Assembly (NCBI RefSeq): GCF_002218045.2
Contig: NZ_AP018685.1
Location: 2,046,001 to 2,110,000, forward strand
DNA: 64,000 nucleotides
Source: Vibrio rumoiensis
Lineage (GTDB): Bacteria > Pseudomonadota > Gammaproteobacteria > Enterobacterales > Vibrionaceae
Direction of reading: 5' to 3'
In this document: positions 43,270-52,783 of the stretch, in pieces
Numbering within the stretch: position 1 is the first letter of the stretch
How the letters are laid out: every line of letters begins with the position of its first letter
Position numbers and translations under genes: made by a program
Notes under the pieces: model-generated
Database searches by the model: none
Told to the model about the DNA's origin: nothing
The model's input: only the letters and a program-made list of their open reading frames with translations

Positions 43270-44391
43270 TTATTTATCAATGTGGTTGATATCAATACGG
43301 TTGTTGCTATCTAACATAGATGCTTTGGCGCGAATTTTCGCTTCAAGTTGGTCGATAACATTATCATTATCAAAGCGCTCTTTCTGACGTTTACCGTCTT
43401 CATAAAACGCGCTTTTCTTATTACCGCCCGCGATTCCCATATGTGAAACTTCCGCCTCACCAGGGCCATTCACCACACAGCCAATAATAGAAACATCCAT
43501 CGGCGTGATAATATCTTCTAAACGTTCTTCTAACGCATTCACTGTTCCGATCACATCAAACTCTTGACGAGAACAAGTCGGACAAGCGATAAAATTAATA
43601 CCTCGAGAACGAATACGCAACGACTTCAAAATATCAAAGCCGACTTTAATTTCTTCTACTGGATTGGCGGCTAACGAAATACGCAAAGTATCACCAATCC
43701 CTTCAGCAAGTAGCATGCCTAAACCGACAGCAGATTTAACCGACCCAGCACGCGCACCACCCGCTTCCGTAATACCAAGGTGAAGAGGCTGGTCGATTTT
43801 TTTAGCCAGTAATCGGTACGACTCTACGGCTAAAAATACATCAGAAGCTTTTACACTAACTTTGAATTGATCGAAATTCAAACGGTCAAGAATATCCACA
43901 TGGCGCATTGCCGATTCAACCAATGCTTCCGCAGTCGGTTCACCATATTTCAACTGAATTTCTTTCTCTAACGAACCACCATTAACACCGATTCGAATAG
44001 GAATATTCTTGTCTCGAGCACAATCAACAACTGCGCGAATACGCTCTTCGTTACCAATATTGCCTGGGTTAATACGCAAACAATCAACGCCATACTCTGC
44101 AACTTTTAATGCAATACGATAATCAAAATGAATGTCCGCCACTAAAGGAACATTCACTTGTTGTTTAATCAACTTAAAAGCTTCAGCGGCGTCCATTGTC
44201 GGCACTGATACGCGAACAATATCGGCGCCAACTTTCTCAAGCGATCGGATTTGCGCTACTGTCGCGTCTACATCGGTAGTGCGAGTATTCGTCATGGACT
44301 GAACGGCGATCGGGGCACCGTCACCAATTGGGACGTTACCAACATAAATACGAGTCGACTTACGACGTTTGATAGGAGATTCGTGCTGCAT
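43270..44391 (-). CDS. ispG: 4-hydroxy-3-methylbut-2-en-1-yl diphosphate synthase (flavodoxin)
   Basis: A 373-residue [4Fe-4S] enzyme of the MEP isoprenoid pathway that turns MEcPP into HMBPP. The cluster Cys are seen in ACPTCSRQEFD and in GCVVNGPGEAEVSHMG. The TIM-barrel start is VGNVPIGDGAPIAVQSMTNT. Its cluster is expected to come from the isc genes nearby. Eight bases separate it from rodZ upstream. Confidence 0.97.
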   Translation of the reverse strand: MQHESPIKRRKSTRIYVGNVPIGDGAPIAVQSMTNTRTTDVDATVAQIRSLEKVGADIVRVSVPTMDAAEAFKLIKQQVNVPLVADIHFDYRIALKVAEYGVDCLRINPGNIGNEERIRAVVDCARDKNIPIRIGVNGGSLEKEIQLKYGEPTAEALVESAMRHVDILDRLNFDQFKVSVKASDVFLAVESYRLLAKKIDQPLHLGITEAGGARAGSVKSAVGLGMLLAEGIGDTLRISLAANPVEEIKVGFDILKSLRIRSRGINFIACPTCSRQEFDVIGTVNALEERLEDIITPMDVSIIGCVVNGPGEAEVSHMGIAGGNKKSAFYEDGKRQKERFDNDNVIDQLEAKIRAKASMLDSNNRIDINHIDK

Positions 44392-44398
44392 AATAATT

Positions 44399-45349
44399 CT
44401 ACGGTAATGTCAATCGAGCGACTTTACCTGGAGTATACCTAGAAAGGTCAACAGGTTCGTCAGCTAGTGAGATAGAAACTCCTTCCGGAGCGCCTAAAAT
44501 AATAGAGTATGGTGCTTTACCGGTTAAGGTTAAAGATTCACCTGCTTTTTTCAGTCCAGTGGCTAATACTGAACCAGAGCTATCTTTTACTTGGATCCAA
44601 CAATCATCTTTAAATTGCATAGCTAAAACATTATTGTTCTTTTGAACTTCAGTAATTTGAGCGATTTCTTGGCTTTCTGTTTTAGTTGGTTTTACGGTTT
44701 CTGTTGTTGAGTCAACAGTATTATCCGCTGGAAAAACTTGCTCATCAGTTGCTGCTTGCTCGGTCTCTTGTGGTTGACTTACAGCACCATCGTTAGATTC
44801 TTGCTCTGATGATTCCATTACAGTTTCATTAGTATCAAGTGACGAAGTCTCATCGGCTAATTCATCAGAGCCGCTGATCGTACTTTGTTCTTGCTGTGAG
44901 GAAAGAGATGACGGGCTCAAGGTATCAAGTTGATGATTTTGCCACCACCATACTGACGAGATCCCCAAAATAACGATAAGAATCCCCCAAGTCAGACGCA
45001 TAATATGGTTATCATGCTGCTGTTTCTTGGTTTTTTGAGAAAAACTATGCATAGGCTGCTCTTTGTGCTGCCCTCGCCCAGATTGCTCCAGAGCGGCAAG
45101 TATATCTTTCTCTTTAATTCCAACAGCCTTGGCATAAGATCGAAAATAGCCACGGATAAATGTGGCTACATGATGGCTATCAAAATGGTTACTTTCGATA
45201 TTTTCAATCACTGAAACTTTTAAACGTAGGCGCTCAGAAATGTCTTTCTGGCTTAAGCCTAGTTCTTCTCTACGCTGGCGTAATATTTCACCAGGAAGGT
45301 TATTGTGACTGTCTACTTTTGGCTCTAATTCTTTATTTTCAGTACTCAT
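44399..45349 (-). CDS. rodZ: Cytoskeletal protein RodZ
   Basis: A 316-residue bitopic protein that anchors MreB to the membrane and helps set rod shape. N-terminal helix-turn-helix domain (LGLSQKDISERLRLKVSVI), one membrane helix (LTWGILIVILGISSVWWW), a low-complexity Ser/Thr/Glu-rich periplasmic linker, and a C-terminal DUF4115 beta domain (CWIQVKDSSGSVLATGL). The frame opens 20 codons earlier, but the ATG at 45349 (MSTENKEL) overlaps the pilW stop by 11 bases and gives the normal N-terminus. Confidence 0.94.
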   Translation of the reverse strand: MSTENKELEPKVDSHNNLPGEILRQRREELGLSQKDISERLRLKVSVIENIESNHFDSHHVATFIRGYFRSYAKAVGIKEKDILAALEQSGRGQHKEQPMHSFSQKTKKQQHDNHIMRLTWGILIVILGISSVWWWQNHQLDTLSPSSLSSQQEQSTISGSDELADETSSLDTNETVMESSEQESNDGAVSQPQETEQAATDEQVFPADNTVDSTTETVKPTKTESQEIAQITEVQKNNNVLAMQFKDDCWIQVKDSSGSVLATGLKKAGESLTLTGKAPYSIILGAPEGVSISLADEPVDLSRYTPGKVARLTLP

Positions 45350-46100
45350 TCTGCCTGTACTTCTGATATTGGACAGAGTCTGGGTATTTAGTCTTAAGTA
45401 TGTTGCCATATTTAGACACTAGCTCAGGGTTATTGGCTTTATTTTCTAGTTTTATTAATAAACCTAAGCTAACTGGACGGTACCCATATCTCTTATTAAA
45501 CTTTAATAATCGACCCCTTGCATTGGAAAACTCGTCCTTTTCGATTTCCAACTCAGCCAATTGTAATAAAGACTGAGACCTGCTGGGATCATGATCAAGA
45601 GCGCGAGAAAAATAATTTCTTGCTTTATCCTTATTGCCACTTTTTAGTGCGCATAAACCCGCATTTTCATAACTGGCTGCGACTAAGTAATAATAAGGTT
45701 GCTCTATTGCGCGGTTAAAAAATTCATCCGCTTTGTCATAGTCGCCTTGTCGGCATAAAAATGCACCGTAGTTATTTAATACATCCCCATTTTTAGGAGA
45801 ACTATCCAATGCATCTTCATAAGCCTCTTCGGCTAATTCGTATTCACCAACTCTCTGATAATAATAAGCAACCGAGTTTAAAGCACGATAATAAGATGGC
45901 GCATATTTAACCGCCATCTCAAGATTTTCTCTGGCTTTCACCATATTGCCTTCTTCCAAGTACCCCAATCCTAATGAGATTCTTGCTTCCGACGCTTTGA
46001 TATTATCAAACTTAGCAGTATTTGGCTTGTCAGACACTGTAACACAACCAACTAAGAAACTAACTACTAAAGTAAAAACTAACTTTTTTATAGAGAACAT
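45339..46100 (-). CDS. pilW: Type IV pilus biogenesis lipoprotein PilW (PilF)
   Basis: A 253-residue outer-membrane lipoprotein with tandem tetratricopeptide repeats (for example YYRALNSVAYYYQRVGEYELAEEAYEDALD in part, AYYYQRVGEYELAEEAYEDA). Signal ends FLVGC. PilW/PilF is the pilotin that brings the PilQ secretin to the outer membrane. It lies between rlmN and rodZ as in other vibrios, away from the main pil clusters. Confidence 0.92.
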   Translation of the reverse strand: MFSIKKLVFTLVVSFLVGCVTVSDKPNTAKFDNIKASEARISLGLGYLEEGNMVKARENLEMAVKYAPSYYRALNSVAYYYQRVGEYELAEEAYEDALDSSPKNGDVLNNYGAFLCRQGDYDKADEFFNRAIEQPYYYLVAASYENAGLCALKSGNKDKARNYFSRALDHDPSRSQSLLQLAELEIEKDEFSNARGRLLKFNKRYGYRPVSLGLLIKLENKANNPELVSKYGNILKTKYPDSVQYQKYRQNEY

Positions 46101-46145
46101 TGGATACCGCCTATTCAGGTATAGGAACCAATGCCATCTATATTA

Positions 46146-47264
46146 TCAGACGGCTTTTACTGGGATTGGTTCCCCTTGCTGCTTTTGCTTTGTACGTTTT
46201 GTTCGATCAATCACATCTCCGACAAGCTGTCCACATGCCGCATCAATATCATCACCACGAGTTTTACGTACCGTAACCGTATAATCGTATTGCATTAACG
46301 TTTTCATGAAACGGTCAATGCGAGAATTACTCGGTTTGTTGTATGGTGACCCAGGATAAGGGTTAAATGGAATCAAATTAATTTTTGCAGGGGTATCTTT
46401 TAACAACTCTGCGAGCTGCCTAGCATGTTCCATATCATCATTAACGTGATCGAGTAAAACATACTCCACCGTTACTTTACCGCGATTAGCATTTGAGGTC
46501 GCAATATAACGACGAACAGATTCAAGAAAGTCTTGAATATCCCAACGATCATTGATTGGCATAATTTGACTACGAAGCTCATCATTAGGCGCATGCAATG
46601 AGATCGCGAGAGCAACATCGATATTGCCTGTCATTTGGTCAAGACCAGAGACGACACCAGAAGTAGAGACGGTTACACGACGCTTAGATAAACCAAAACC
46701 GAGATCATCAAGCATGATCTCTAATGAAGGCATTAGGTTTTTCATATTAAGCAATGGTTCACCCATTCCCATCATCACGACATTGGTGATAGGACGGCGA
46801 CCGGTTTCTTTTTCAAGACCAATTTCACGTGAAGCACGCCAAATTTGCCCGACAATTTCAGACACTTTAAGGTTACGGTTAAAACCTTGCTGAGCGGTTG
46901 AACAAAAAGTACAAGCCAACGCACAACCGACTTGAGATGACACACATAAGGTCGCACGATCGCCATCCGGGATATAAACCGTTTCAACATCTTGATCACC
47001 TACACGCATCGCCCATTTAATCGTGCCATCAGTAGAATGCTGAGCTTCTGATACATAAGGCGCTCGAATTTCACAGCGAGCTTCTAGCTTCGCTTTTAAT
47101 GCTTTATTGATATTGCTCATTTGTGAGAAATCATCACAACCAAAATGGTAGATCCATTTCATGATCTGATCGGCACGGAATGCCTTCTCATTCAGTTCTT
47201 CGGTAAAAAACTGGCGTAAACCTTTACGGTCAAAATCCAGCAGATTTACTTTTGTCATGGTCAT
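46146..47264 (-). CDS. rlmN: Dual-specificity 23S rRNA/tRNA methyltransferase RlmN
   Basis: A 372-residue radical SAM enzyme that methylates A2503 of 23S rRNA and A37 of some tRNAs. The SAM cluster motif is CTFCSTA (CxxxCxxC: CALACTFCSTAQQG). Catalytic Cys is in the C-terminal part DDIDAACGQLAGD-like segment (here DIDAACGQLVGD). The frame is open 19 codons further; the ATG at 47264 is chosen because the product then starts near MTMTKVNLLDFDRKG, the vibrio norm. Needs a [4Fe-4S] cluster, thus the isc system. Confidence 0.95.
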   Translation of the reverse strand: MTMTKVNLLDFDRKGLRQFFTEELNEKAFRADQIMKWIYHFGCDDFSQMSNINKALKAKLEARCEIRAPYVSEAQHSTDGTIKWAMRVGDQDVETVYIPDGDRATLCVSSQVGCALACTFCSTAQQGFNRNLKVSEIVGQIWRASREIGLEKETGRRPITNVVMMGMGEPLLNMKNLMPSLEIMLDDLGFGLSKRRVTVSTSGVVSGLDQMTGNIDVALAISLHAPNDELRSQIMPINDRWDIQDFLESVRRYIATSNANRGKVTVEYVLLDHVNDDMEHARQLAELLKDTPAKINLIPFNPYPGSPYNKPSNSRIDRFMKTLMQYDYTVTVRKTRGDDIDAACGQLVGDVIDRTKRTKQKQQGEPIPVKAV

Positions 47265-47369
47265 GGTTTTCTCACTAATGGAACGATAAATAAGGGCGCG
47301 AATTGTACAGGGTTTATACATTCACAACAAGGTTTGTTCAGTAACATGACATAAAATTCATGTATAAAA

Positions 47370-47391
47370 AAAGAGGCACAATAGCCTCTTT
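47370..47391 (-). terminator. Rho-independent terminator of ndk
   Basis: AAAGAGGC/GCCTCTTT (47370-47377 with 47384-47391) with a 6-base loop; on the minus strand a run of T follows. It lies 36 bases after the ndk stop and separates ndk from rlmN. Confidence 0.88.
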
Positions 47392-47427
47392 ATTATAGTG
47401 GAGTTTTTATTCACTCATGTAATTCTC

Positions 47428-47856
47428 TTATTTACGTGAGCAGATTTCTGATTCAGGAAAAAAGAATTCTATTTCGCGTGCTGCCGACTCTGGGCTATCT
47501 GAACCATGTACTGAGTTCAAACGCATGCTAATAGCATAATCAGCGCGCAATGTACCGCAAGCAGCTTCTTCAGGGTTTGTTTTTCCCATCAATTCACGAT
47601 AGCGAGCTATCGCATTTTCACCTTCAAGCACTTGAACCATAATAGGACCGGAAGTCATAAACTCTTTTAACGGCTCAAAAAATGGCTTGCCTTCATGCTC
47701 AGCATAAAATCCACTGGCTTGCGCTTCGGTCAAATGCACCATTTTAGCAGCAATGATCGACAACCCTGCTTTTTCCATCCGTTGATAGATCGCACCAATA
47801 AGGTTTCGCTCAACCGCATCGGGCTTGATGATTGAGAATGTTCTTTCTAAAGCCAT
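47428..47856 (-). CDS. ndk: Nucleoside diphosphate kinase
   Basis: A 142-residue enzyme that balances NTP and dNTP pools by ping-pong phosphate transfer. The phosphohistidine is in LNSVHGSDSPESA; the N-terminal FSIIKPDAVERN and NPEEAACGTLRADYA are family hallmarks. Monocistronic between two terminators/gaps; the C-terminus (FFPESEICSRK) is typical of Vibrio. Confidence 0.97.
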   Translation of the reverse strand: MALERTFSIIKPDAVERNLIGAIYQRMEKAGLSIIAAKMVHLTEAQASGFYAEHEGKPFFEPLKEFMTSGPIMVQVLEGENAIARYRELMGKTNPEEAACGTLRADYAISMRLNSVHGSDSPESAAREIEFFFPESEICSRK

Positions 47857-47933
47857 ATTAAATCCTTAGGTCTTATTTTTATCATTTTCTGAGAGGGAAG
47901 CTATTACTCCCCCCTTAAATTTCATGTTGTGTA

Positions 47934-49229
47934 TTATTTTGCTTGATCGATCAAAATTCTCGCTAAGGTTCTAACCCCCATACCGGTTGCACCAGCAGAC
48001 CATTTATCGCTCGAGGTTTTACGATAAGTACCTGAACAATCAAAGTGTAACCAGCCTTTTTTATAATCATCGACAAAGTAAGATAAAAAGGCTGCGGCAG
48101 TACTTGCTCCCGGGCTATAAGCACCAGAAGAAATATTCGACATATCGGCAAAATTCGATGGCAGCATGTTACGGTGGAAATCAGCCAGAGGCAGTTGCCA
48201 CAAACCTTCAGATTCTAGTTCTGCGCTCTTCAACGCTTTTTGAGCTAGCTTATTATCAAAACTCAGCAGAGCATGATAATCATTACCTAACGCATTTTTT
48301 GCCGCACCGGTTAAGGTTGCGCAATCAATAATAAGTTTTGGCTTTTGTTCGCAGGCATACATTAAGCCATCAGCAAGCACCAAACGACCTTCCGCATCGG
48401 TATTCATGACTTCGACTGTCTTACCGTTTTTATAAGTAATAATATCGCCTAACTTCAAAGCACGGCCAGAAATCATATTTTCTGCACAGCATAAGATTAA
48501 CTTAACGCGTTTGTTCAAGCCACGAGCGATCGCAAGTGCTAATCCGCCTGTAATGGTGCTTGAGCCGCCCATATCTGCTTTCATAGAATCCATGAACCCC
48601 GATGGTTTAATGCTGTAACCACCAGAATCGAAAGTAATGCCTTTACCAACTAGACAAGCATAAACTGGCGCGTCATCATCACCGGTTGGATTAAAGTCAA
48701 GTTGTAACATTGCAGACGTACGCTCAGAGCCTCGACCTACAGCATAAATACCTTCCCAACCTTCGGTCAGTAGATCTTTGTCTTTTACTATTTTGTAGCT
48801 AACTGCCCCTTCTGGAGCGATAGACTTAATAAACTCTCCCGCCATACTTGCTAATTGACGTGGCGCAACTTCTTCGGCACTTTTATTAATAATGTCACGA
48901 ACCCAGTCCGTCACTTTTACGCGAGCTTCAAGTTCAAGTTGTGATTCTTGATCGAGCTCTGGCCAGGTAACAATATTACCTTTCTTGGAAGAACGAAAAC
49001 CCTGTACAAAAGCCCAAATACTTTCTAATTCCCAATCTGAGCCAATTAATTCAACCTGTTTAATCCCTTGAGAATCCAATTTACGCGCGGCACGTTGAAC
49101 TGAGTCAATTGCAGTCGTTGAAGGAATGTGCACAATCGCACCATCAGCAGAAAAAGAAAGCAGCGCATTTTCACCCCATTGAGATGGAGCCGTTTCGCGA
49201 GAAATTGTAACGGATAGTTGTGTTGACAT
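47934..49229 (-). CDS. pepB: Peptidase B (M17 aminopeptidase)
   Basis: A 431-residue cytosolic aminopeptidase of the leucyl aminopeptidase family with two metals. Metal ligands: VGKGITFDSGGYSIK and DMGGSSTITGG; the signature NTDAEGRLVLADG holds catalytic acids. Its short N-terminal domain separates it from PepA. It follows the isc operon after a terminator and 300-base gap; this placement matches E. coli pepB beside iscX. Confidence 0.94.
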   Translation of the reverse strand: MSTQLSVTISRETAPSQWGENALLSFSADGAIVHIPSTTAIDSVQRAARKLDSQGIKQVELIGSDWELESIWAFVQGFRSSKKGNIVTWPELDQESQLELEARVKVTDWVRDIINKSAEEVAPRQLASMAGEFIKSIAPEGAVSYKIVKDKDLLTEGWEGIYAVGRGSERTSAMLQLDFNPTGDDDAPVYACLVGKGITFDSGGYSIKPSGFMDSMKADMGGSSTITGGLALAIARGLNKRVKLILCCAENMISGRALKLGDIITYKNGKTVEVMNTDAEGRLVLADGLMYACEQKPKLIIDCATLTGAAKNALGNDYHALLSFDNKLAQKALKSAELESEGLWQLPLADFHRNMLPSNFADMSNISSGAYSPGASTAAAFLSYFVDDYKKGWLHFDCSGTYRKTSSDKWSAGATGMGVRTLARILIDQAK

Positions 49230-49574
49230 TTTTACTCCTTACCTAGATGTCAGGTATATCAAACTTATCCTGAAGACAAATAGGCTGTCATTATTTGAAA
49301 AGGTAGCGGGTGATAAAATACAAAGCAGAGCTTTATAAGAGCCACGTCTATAAAACCTTAATGCAAAGCTAAGCTATATCATAATGACTATCATCACAAG
49401 TACCATGATAACCATAGCAACTTGTGACTCTCACCTGCATTTATAATAGCTTTTAGCCTTGTTTGACGTTACGTCGCTCAGATAAGCAAAAAGCCCCCGA
49501 AGAGGCTTTGTTGTGCTACAAAAGTCTAACCATTGATTATGATGAAACAAATGAGCAATCGACTTTATTTAAAC
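49230..49574. other. Intergenic region between pepB and iscX
   Basis: 345 bases with no credible gene. It holds the isc terminator (49490-49509) and a 7-bp stem CACAAGT/ACTTGTG (49395-49401 with 49420-49426) with an 18-base loop. The pepB promoter should lie here, though no clear -10/-35 pair was seen. A 67-codon plus-strand ORF at 49463-49666 overlaps the terminator and iscX and is rejected. Confidence 0.6.
49490..49509 (-). terminator. Rho-independent terminator of the isc operon, UUCG loop
   Basis: On the minus strand AAAGCCTC-TTCG-GGGGCTTT (49509-49490) forms an 8-bp stem closed by a stable UUCG tetraloop and followed by T. It lies 65 bases after iscX and ends the isc operon. Confidence 0.85.
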
Positions 49575-49772
49575 TTAAATTTCATCAAGCCAGCAAAGCA
49601 AAATTGCTTCTAAGATTTTTTCATTTGAACGATTCGGTTCATCATCAAAATCATCAAGCTCTGTAATCCACTGGTGCATATCTGTAAAACGTACAGTTTG
49701 CGGATCAAGATCGGGAAATTTATCAGCCAATTCAATGGCTATCTCTTGAGAATCCGTCCATTTTAATCCCAT
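49575..49772 (-). CDS. iscX: Iron-sulfur assembly protein IscX
   Basis: A 65-residue acidic protein, the typical length of IscX (YfhJ). It begins MGLKWTDSQEIAIELADKFP and contains the conserved TDMHQWITELDDFDDEPN. It binds IscS and iron and modulates cluster assembly rate. Last gene of the isc operon. Confidence 0.95.
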   Translation of the reverse strand: MGLKWTDSQEIAIELADKFPDLDPQTVRFTDMHQWITELDDFDDEPNRSNEKILEAILLCWLDEI

Positions 49773-49803
49773 GCGCGACTCCTTGCTTATTGGTTAGATG
49801 TGA

Positions 49804-50142
49804 TTAATGATTTTCCGATGCTAAATTGATGGTATAGCGAGGGATTTCAACCACGAGATCTTGATCTGCCACTTTCGCCTGGCAGCCTAAGCGAGACTCT
49901 GGCTCTAACCCCCACGCTTTATCTAACATATCATCTTCTAATTCTTCACTTTCTTCTAATGAATCAAAGCCTTCACGAATCACGATATGACAAGTTGTAC
50001 ACGCACACGATTTCTCACAAGCATGCTCAATACCAATGCCATTTTTCAATGCTACATCTAATACTGACTCGCCTGTTTGTGCTTCTAATACCGCACCTTC
50101 AGGGCATAAATCTTCGTGAGGTAATACTATAATTTTAGGCAT
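49804..50142 (-). CDS. fdx: [2Fe-2S] ferredoxin, ISC type
   Basis: A 112-residue adrenodoxin-like ferredoxin. The four cluster ligands are in CEKSCACTTC (Cys 42, 48, 51 in spacing CxxxxxCxxC) and LGCQAKV. It gives electrons to IscS/IscU during cluster building. It lies between hscA and iscX. Confidence 0.96.
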   Translation of the reverse strand: MPKIIVLPHEDLCPEGAVLEAQTGESVLDVALKNGIGIEHACEKSCACTTCHIVIREGFDSLEESEELEDDMLDKAWGLEPESRLGCQAKVADQDLVVEIPRYTINLASENH

Positions 50143-50237
50143 AATCCATCCTACTTCAACAGAGTCATTACAAGTACGCTTTACTCATAATATATTGTTT
50201 ATGCAACAGACTAAGAAATCAACTTAGTCTATTTCCA

Positions 50238-52088
50238 TTAGATATTGTCGACTGATTGTCCAGCTAGAGCCGCACGAATTGATACATCCATTCGACGCGA
50301 TGCAAACTCTTGGCTTGCTTTGTCTGTGTCTTTAATTCCTTGCTCAATCGCATCAGCATCTTCGCCATTACGTAATTCGATCAAGGTTCTTACTGAATCT
50401 TCTAGCGCTAAGTATTCTTCTTTACTTAGTAGCTCTTCACCATTTTCTTGTAATGCGACCAGCAACCCTTCAATCACTCGGTCTGCTTCAACCTTCTGCT
50501 CTGCTAGAGCTCGAGCTTGCATATCTTCTTTAGCATGCGTCATTGACGATCTCAGCATGTCGGCAATTTCAGTATCACTTAAGCCATAAGAAGGTTTAAC
50601 CTGAATATCGGCTTGTACACCTGTGCTTTTCTCCATTGCGGTAACAGAAAGTAGCCCATCAGCATCGACTTGATAAGTCACTCGAATATGCGCAGCACCC
50701 GCCTTCATTGGTGGAATACCATTTAGAGTAAAGCGTGCCAATGAACGACAATCATCAATCATTTCACGTTCACCTTGAGCGACATGAACCAGCATGGCAG
50801 TTTGACCATCTTTAAAGGTGGTGAATTCTTGAGCACGAGCGACTGGAATCGTGGTATTACGTGGGATGATTTTTTCAACTAATCCCCCCATGGTTTCAAT
50901 ACCAAGAGAAAGTGGGATTACATCCAATAACAACATGTCGGAATCAGGTTTATTGCCGACTAAGATATCCGCTTGAATACCAGCACCAATTGCCACGACT
51001 TCATCTGGGTTAATGCTAGTTAGCGGTGTTCGACCAAAAAACTCTCCGACCATAGTGCGTACTAATGGGGTGCGCGTTGAACCACCGACCATAACCACTT
51101 CACTCACATCGTCAGCGCTCACTTCAGCATCTTTTAGTGCTCGGCGGCAGGACATTAGTGTTTTTTTAATTAATGGCTGAATAAGGTCATTAAATTGCTC
51201 ACGAGTTAATGTGATAGTTTGACCAAGCACTTCAACGCCGACTTGTTGATTATCGGATAAACCAATTTTGGCTTGAGTTGCCGCATCTAATAAAACTCGG
51301 TGCTGCTCGGCACTTAATTTATCAAGCTTGCCTACTTGCTGCTTAAAATAATCCAATAAAAGATCATCAAAATCATCGCCACCTAATGCAGAATCACCAC
51401 CGGTCGCCAACACTTCAAAGACACCTTTTGATAGGCGAAGCAATGAAATATCAAACGTACCACCACCGAGATCATAAACGGCAATTACACCTTCTTGGCC
51501 AGAATCTAAACCATAAGCGATTGCAGCAGCGGTTGGTTCATTCAATAAACGAAGTACCTTAAGACCTGCAAGTTCCGCCGCATCTTTGGTACCTGCTCGC
51601 TGAGCATCATCGAAATAAGCAGGTACGGTGATCACTACCCCCTCAAGTTCATACCCAAGCGTACTTTCTGCACGTTGTGCCAAACTTTTAAGGATTTCGC
51701 TTGATACCTGAATGGGGTTAACTAGCCCTGTCGGGACTTGAATAAGTGGTAAACCATTATCGCTCGCTTGAAATTGATAAGGGAGATCGGCATAACGAGT
51801 TTTAACATCATCAAGTGAACGACCAATTAAGCGTTTTACTGAGCTAATCGTATTATGAGGATCTTGTTGAGCCCGTTGTTTTGCTTGCTCACCAACTAAG
51901 ATACCGTCAGAAGAGTAGTGAACGATAGAAGGCAGAATCGCTTTTTGATTTTCATCAACCAGAGGTGTACATGTGCCACTTCTTACTGCGGCAACAAGAG
52001 AGTTCGTAGTACCTAAATCAATCCCTACGGCGAATTTATGCTCATGTGGTGCGGCACTTTGACCGGGTTCTGCAATTTGAAGTAGCAT
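50238..52088 (-). CDS. hscA: Fe-S assembly chaperone HscA (Hsp70 family)
   Basis: A 616-residue specialised Hsp70. ATPase domain: VGIDLGTTNSLVAAV near residue 22, IAVYDLGGGTFDISLL, and VVMVGGSTRTPLV. The substrate-binding domain recognises the LPPVK motif of IscU, which is indeed present in the IscU encoded here. Works with HscB to release clusters from IscU. Confidence 0.97.
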   Translation of the reverse strand: MLLQIAEPGQSAAPHEHKFAVGIDLGTTNSLVAAVRSGTCTPLVDENQKAILPSIVHYSSDGILVGEQAKQRAQQDPHNTISSVKRLIGRSLDDVKTRYADLPYQFQASDNGLPLIQVPTGLVNPIQVSSEILKSLAQRAESTLGYELEGVVITVPAYFDDAQRAGTKDAAELAGLKVLRLLNEPTAAAIAYGLDSGQEGVIAVYDLGGGTFDISLLRLSKGVFEVLATGGDSALGGDDFDDLLLDYFKQQVGKLDKLSAEQHRVLLDAATQAKIGLSDNQQVGVEVLGQTITLTREQFNDLIQPLIKKTLMSCRRALKDAEVSADDVSEVVMVGGSTRTPLVRTMVGEFFGRTPLTSINPDEVVAIGAGIQADILVGNKPDSDMLLLDVIPLSLGIETMGGLVEKIIPRNTTIPVARAQEFTTFKDGQTAMLVHVAQGEREMIDDCRSLARFTLNGIPPMKAGAAHIRVTYQVDADGLLSVTAMEKSTGVQADIQVKPSYGLSDTEIADMLRSSMTHAKEDMQARALAEQKVEADRVIEGLLVALQENGEELLSKEEYLALEDSVRTLIELRNGEDADAIEQGIKDTDKASQEFASRRMDVSIRAALAGQSVDNI

Positions 52089-52151
52089 ATTCGGAACTAT
52101 CCTTTCTATATAGTCTTATCGATATTAGCTTGAGAGCTCGTTCTAGAAACG

Positions 52152-52667
52152 TTAACCAAGCAACTTATCTTCAAGTTGCTCAATTTCATATCTTAATTTA
52201 TTCACAAACTTGAGTTTTCTAACGCTATCCGCAGCAGTATCCCACTGATGATTCTCAAGTTGAGATTTTAATTGTGTTAACTGCTGTTGATACATCTTTT
52301 GCACTTTGCTATCGAAATCAATTAGAGCGTTTTCTGGCTCATTCGATTGTGCAATGGTTTCAATTTCTTCTCGCAGCTCCATCTGTTCCATCAAGAACAT
52401 AGGATCACTCATTGTTTGCTGTTCTGCACGAATATCCACACCTTGGAGAGCAAGAATATATTCTGCTCGTAAAATAGGGGATTTTAACGTTTGGTAGGCA
52501 TCGTTTATTTCAGCAGCTTTTTGCACTGACATCAAACGATCACGCTCAGAAGCGGAAGCAAACTTATCAGGATGAAAACGACGTTGAAGGTCACGAAACG
52601 TTTCAGACAAGGAATTATTATCCAACTCAAACTGGTTAGGTAAGCCAAATAACTCAAAATGATTCAT
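52152..52667 (-). CDS. hscB: Fe-S assembly co-chaperone HscB (J-domain)
   Basis: A 171-residue J-protein. The J domain has the HPDKF motif near residue 31 (RRFHPDKFASASERDRLM) and YQTLKSPILRAEYIL. The C-terminal helical domain binds IscU. It stimulates HscA ATPase. The gene is separated from iscA by a 116-base gap with a hairpin. Confidence 0.95.
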   Translation of the reverse strand: MNHFELFGLPNQFELDNNSLSETFRDLQRRFHPDKFASASERDRLMSVQKAAEINDAYQTLKSPILRAEYILALQGVDIRAEQQTMSDPMFLMEQMELREEIETIAQSNEPENALIDFDSKVQKMYQQQLTQLKSQLENHQWDTAADSVRKLKFVNKLRYEIEQLEDKLLG

Positions 52668-52741
52668 AGTAATAACTCAGCCTAATAATACGAGCCAATA
52701 ACGTCATCGTCATGATTCGTCACCGACGTCTTAAAATGGCA

Positions 52742-52765
52742 ATGGCACCCTAATTAGAGTGCCAT
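52742..52765. terminator. Hairpin between iscA and hscB
   Basis: ATGGCAC/GTGCCAT (52742-52748 with 52759-52765), which on RNA can extend inwards with G-U pairs almost to a full stem. It has no T tract, so it is more likely an attenuation or RNA-processing hairpin that separates iscRSUA from hscBA-fdx-iscX. Confidence 0.45.
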
Positions 52766-52783
52766 CGTTCCTAACATAAAGGA

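Noticed and set aside
49463..49666. 67-codon plus-strand ORF at the iscX end
   Set aside because: It spans the isc terminator and is antisense to iscX.
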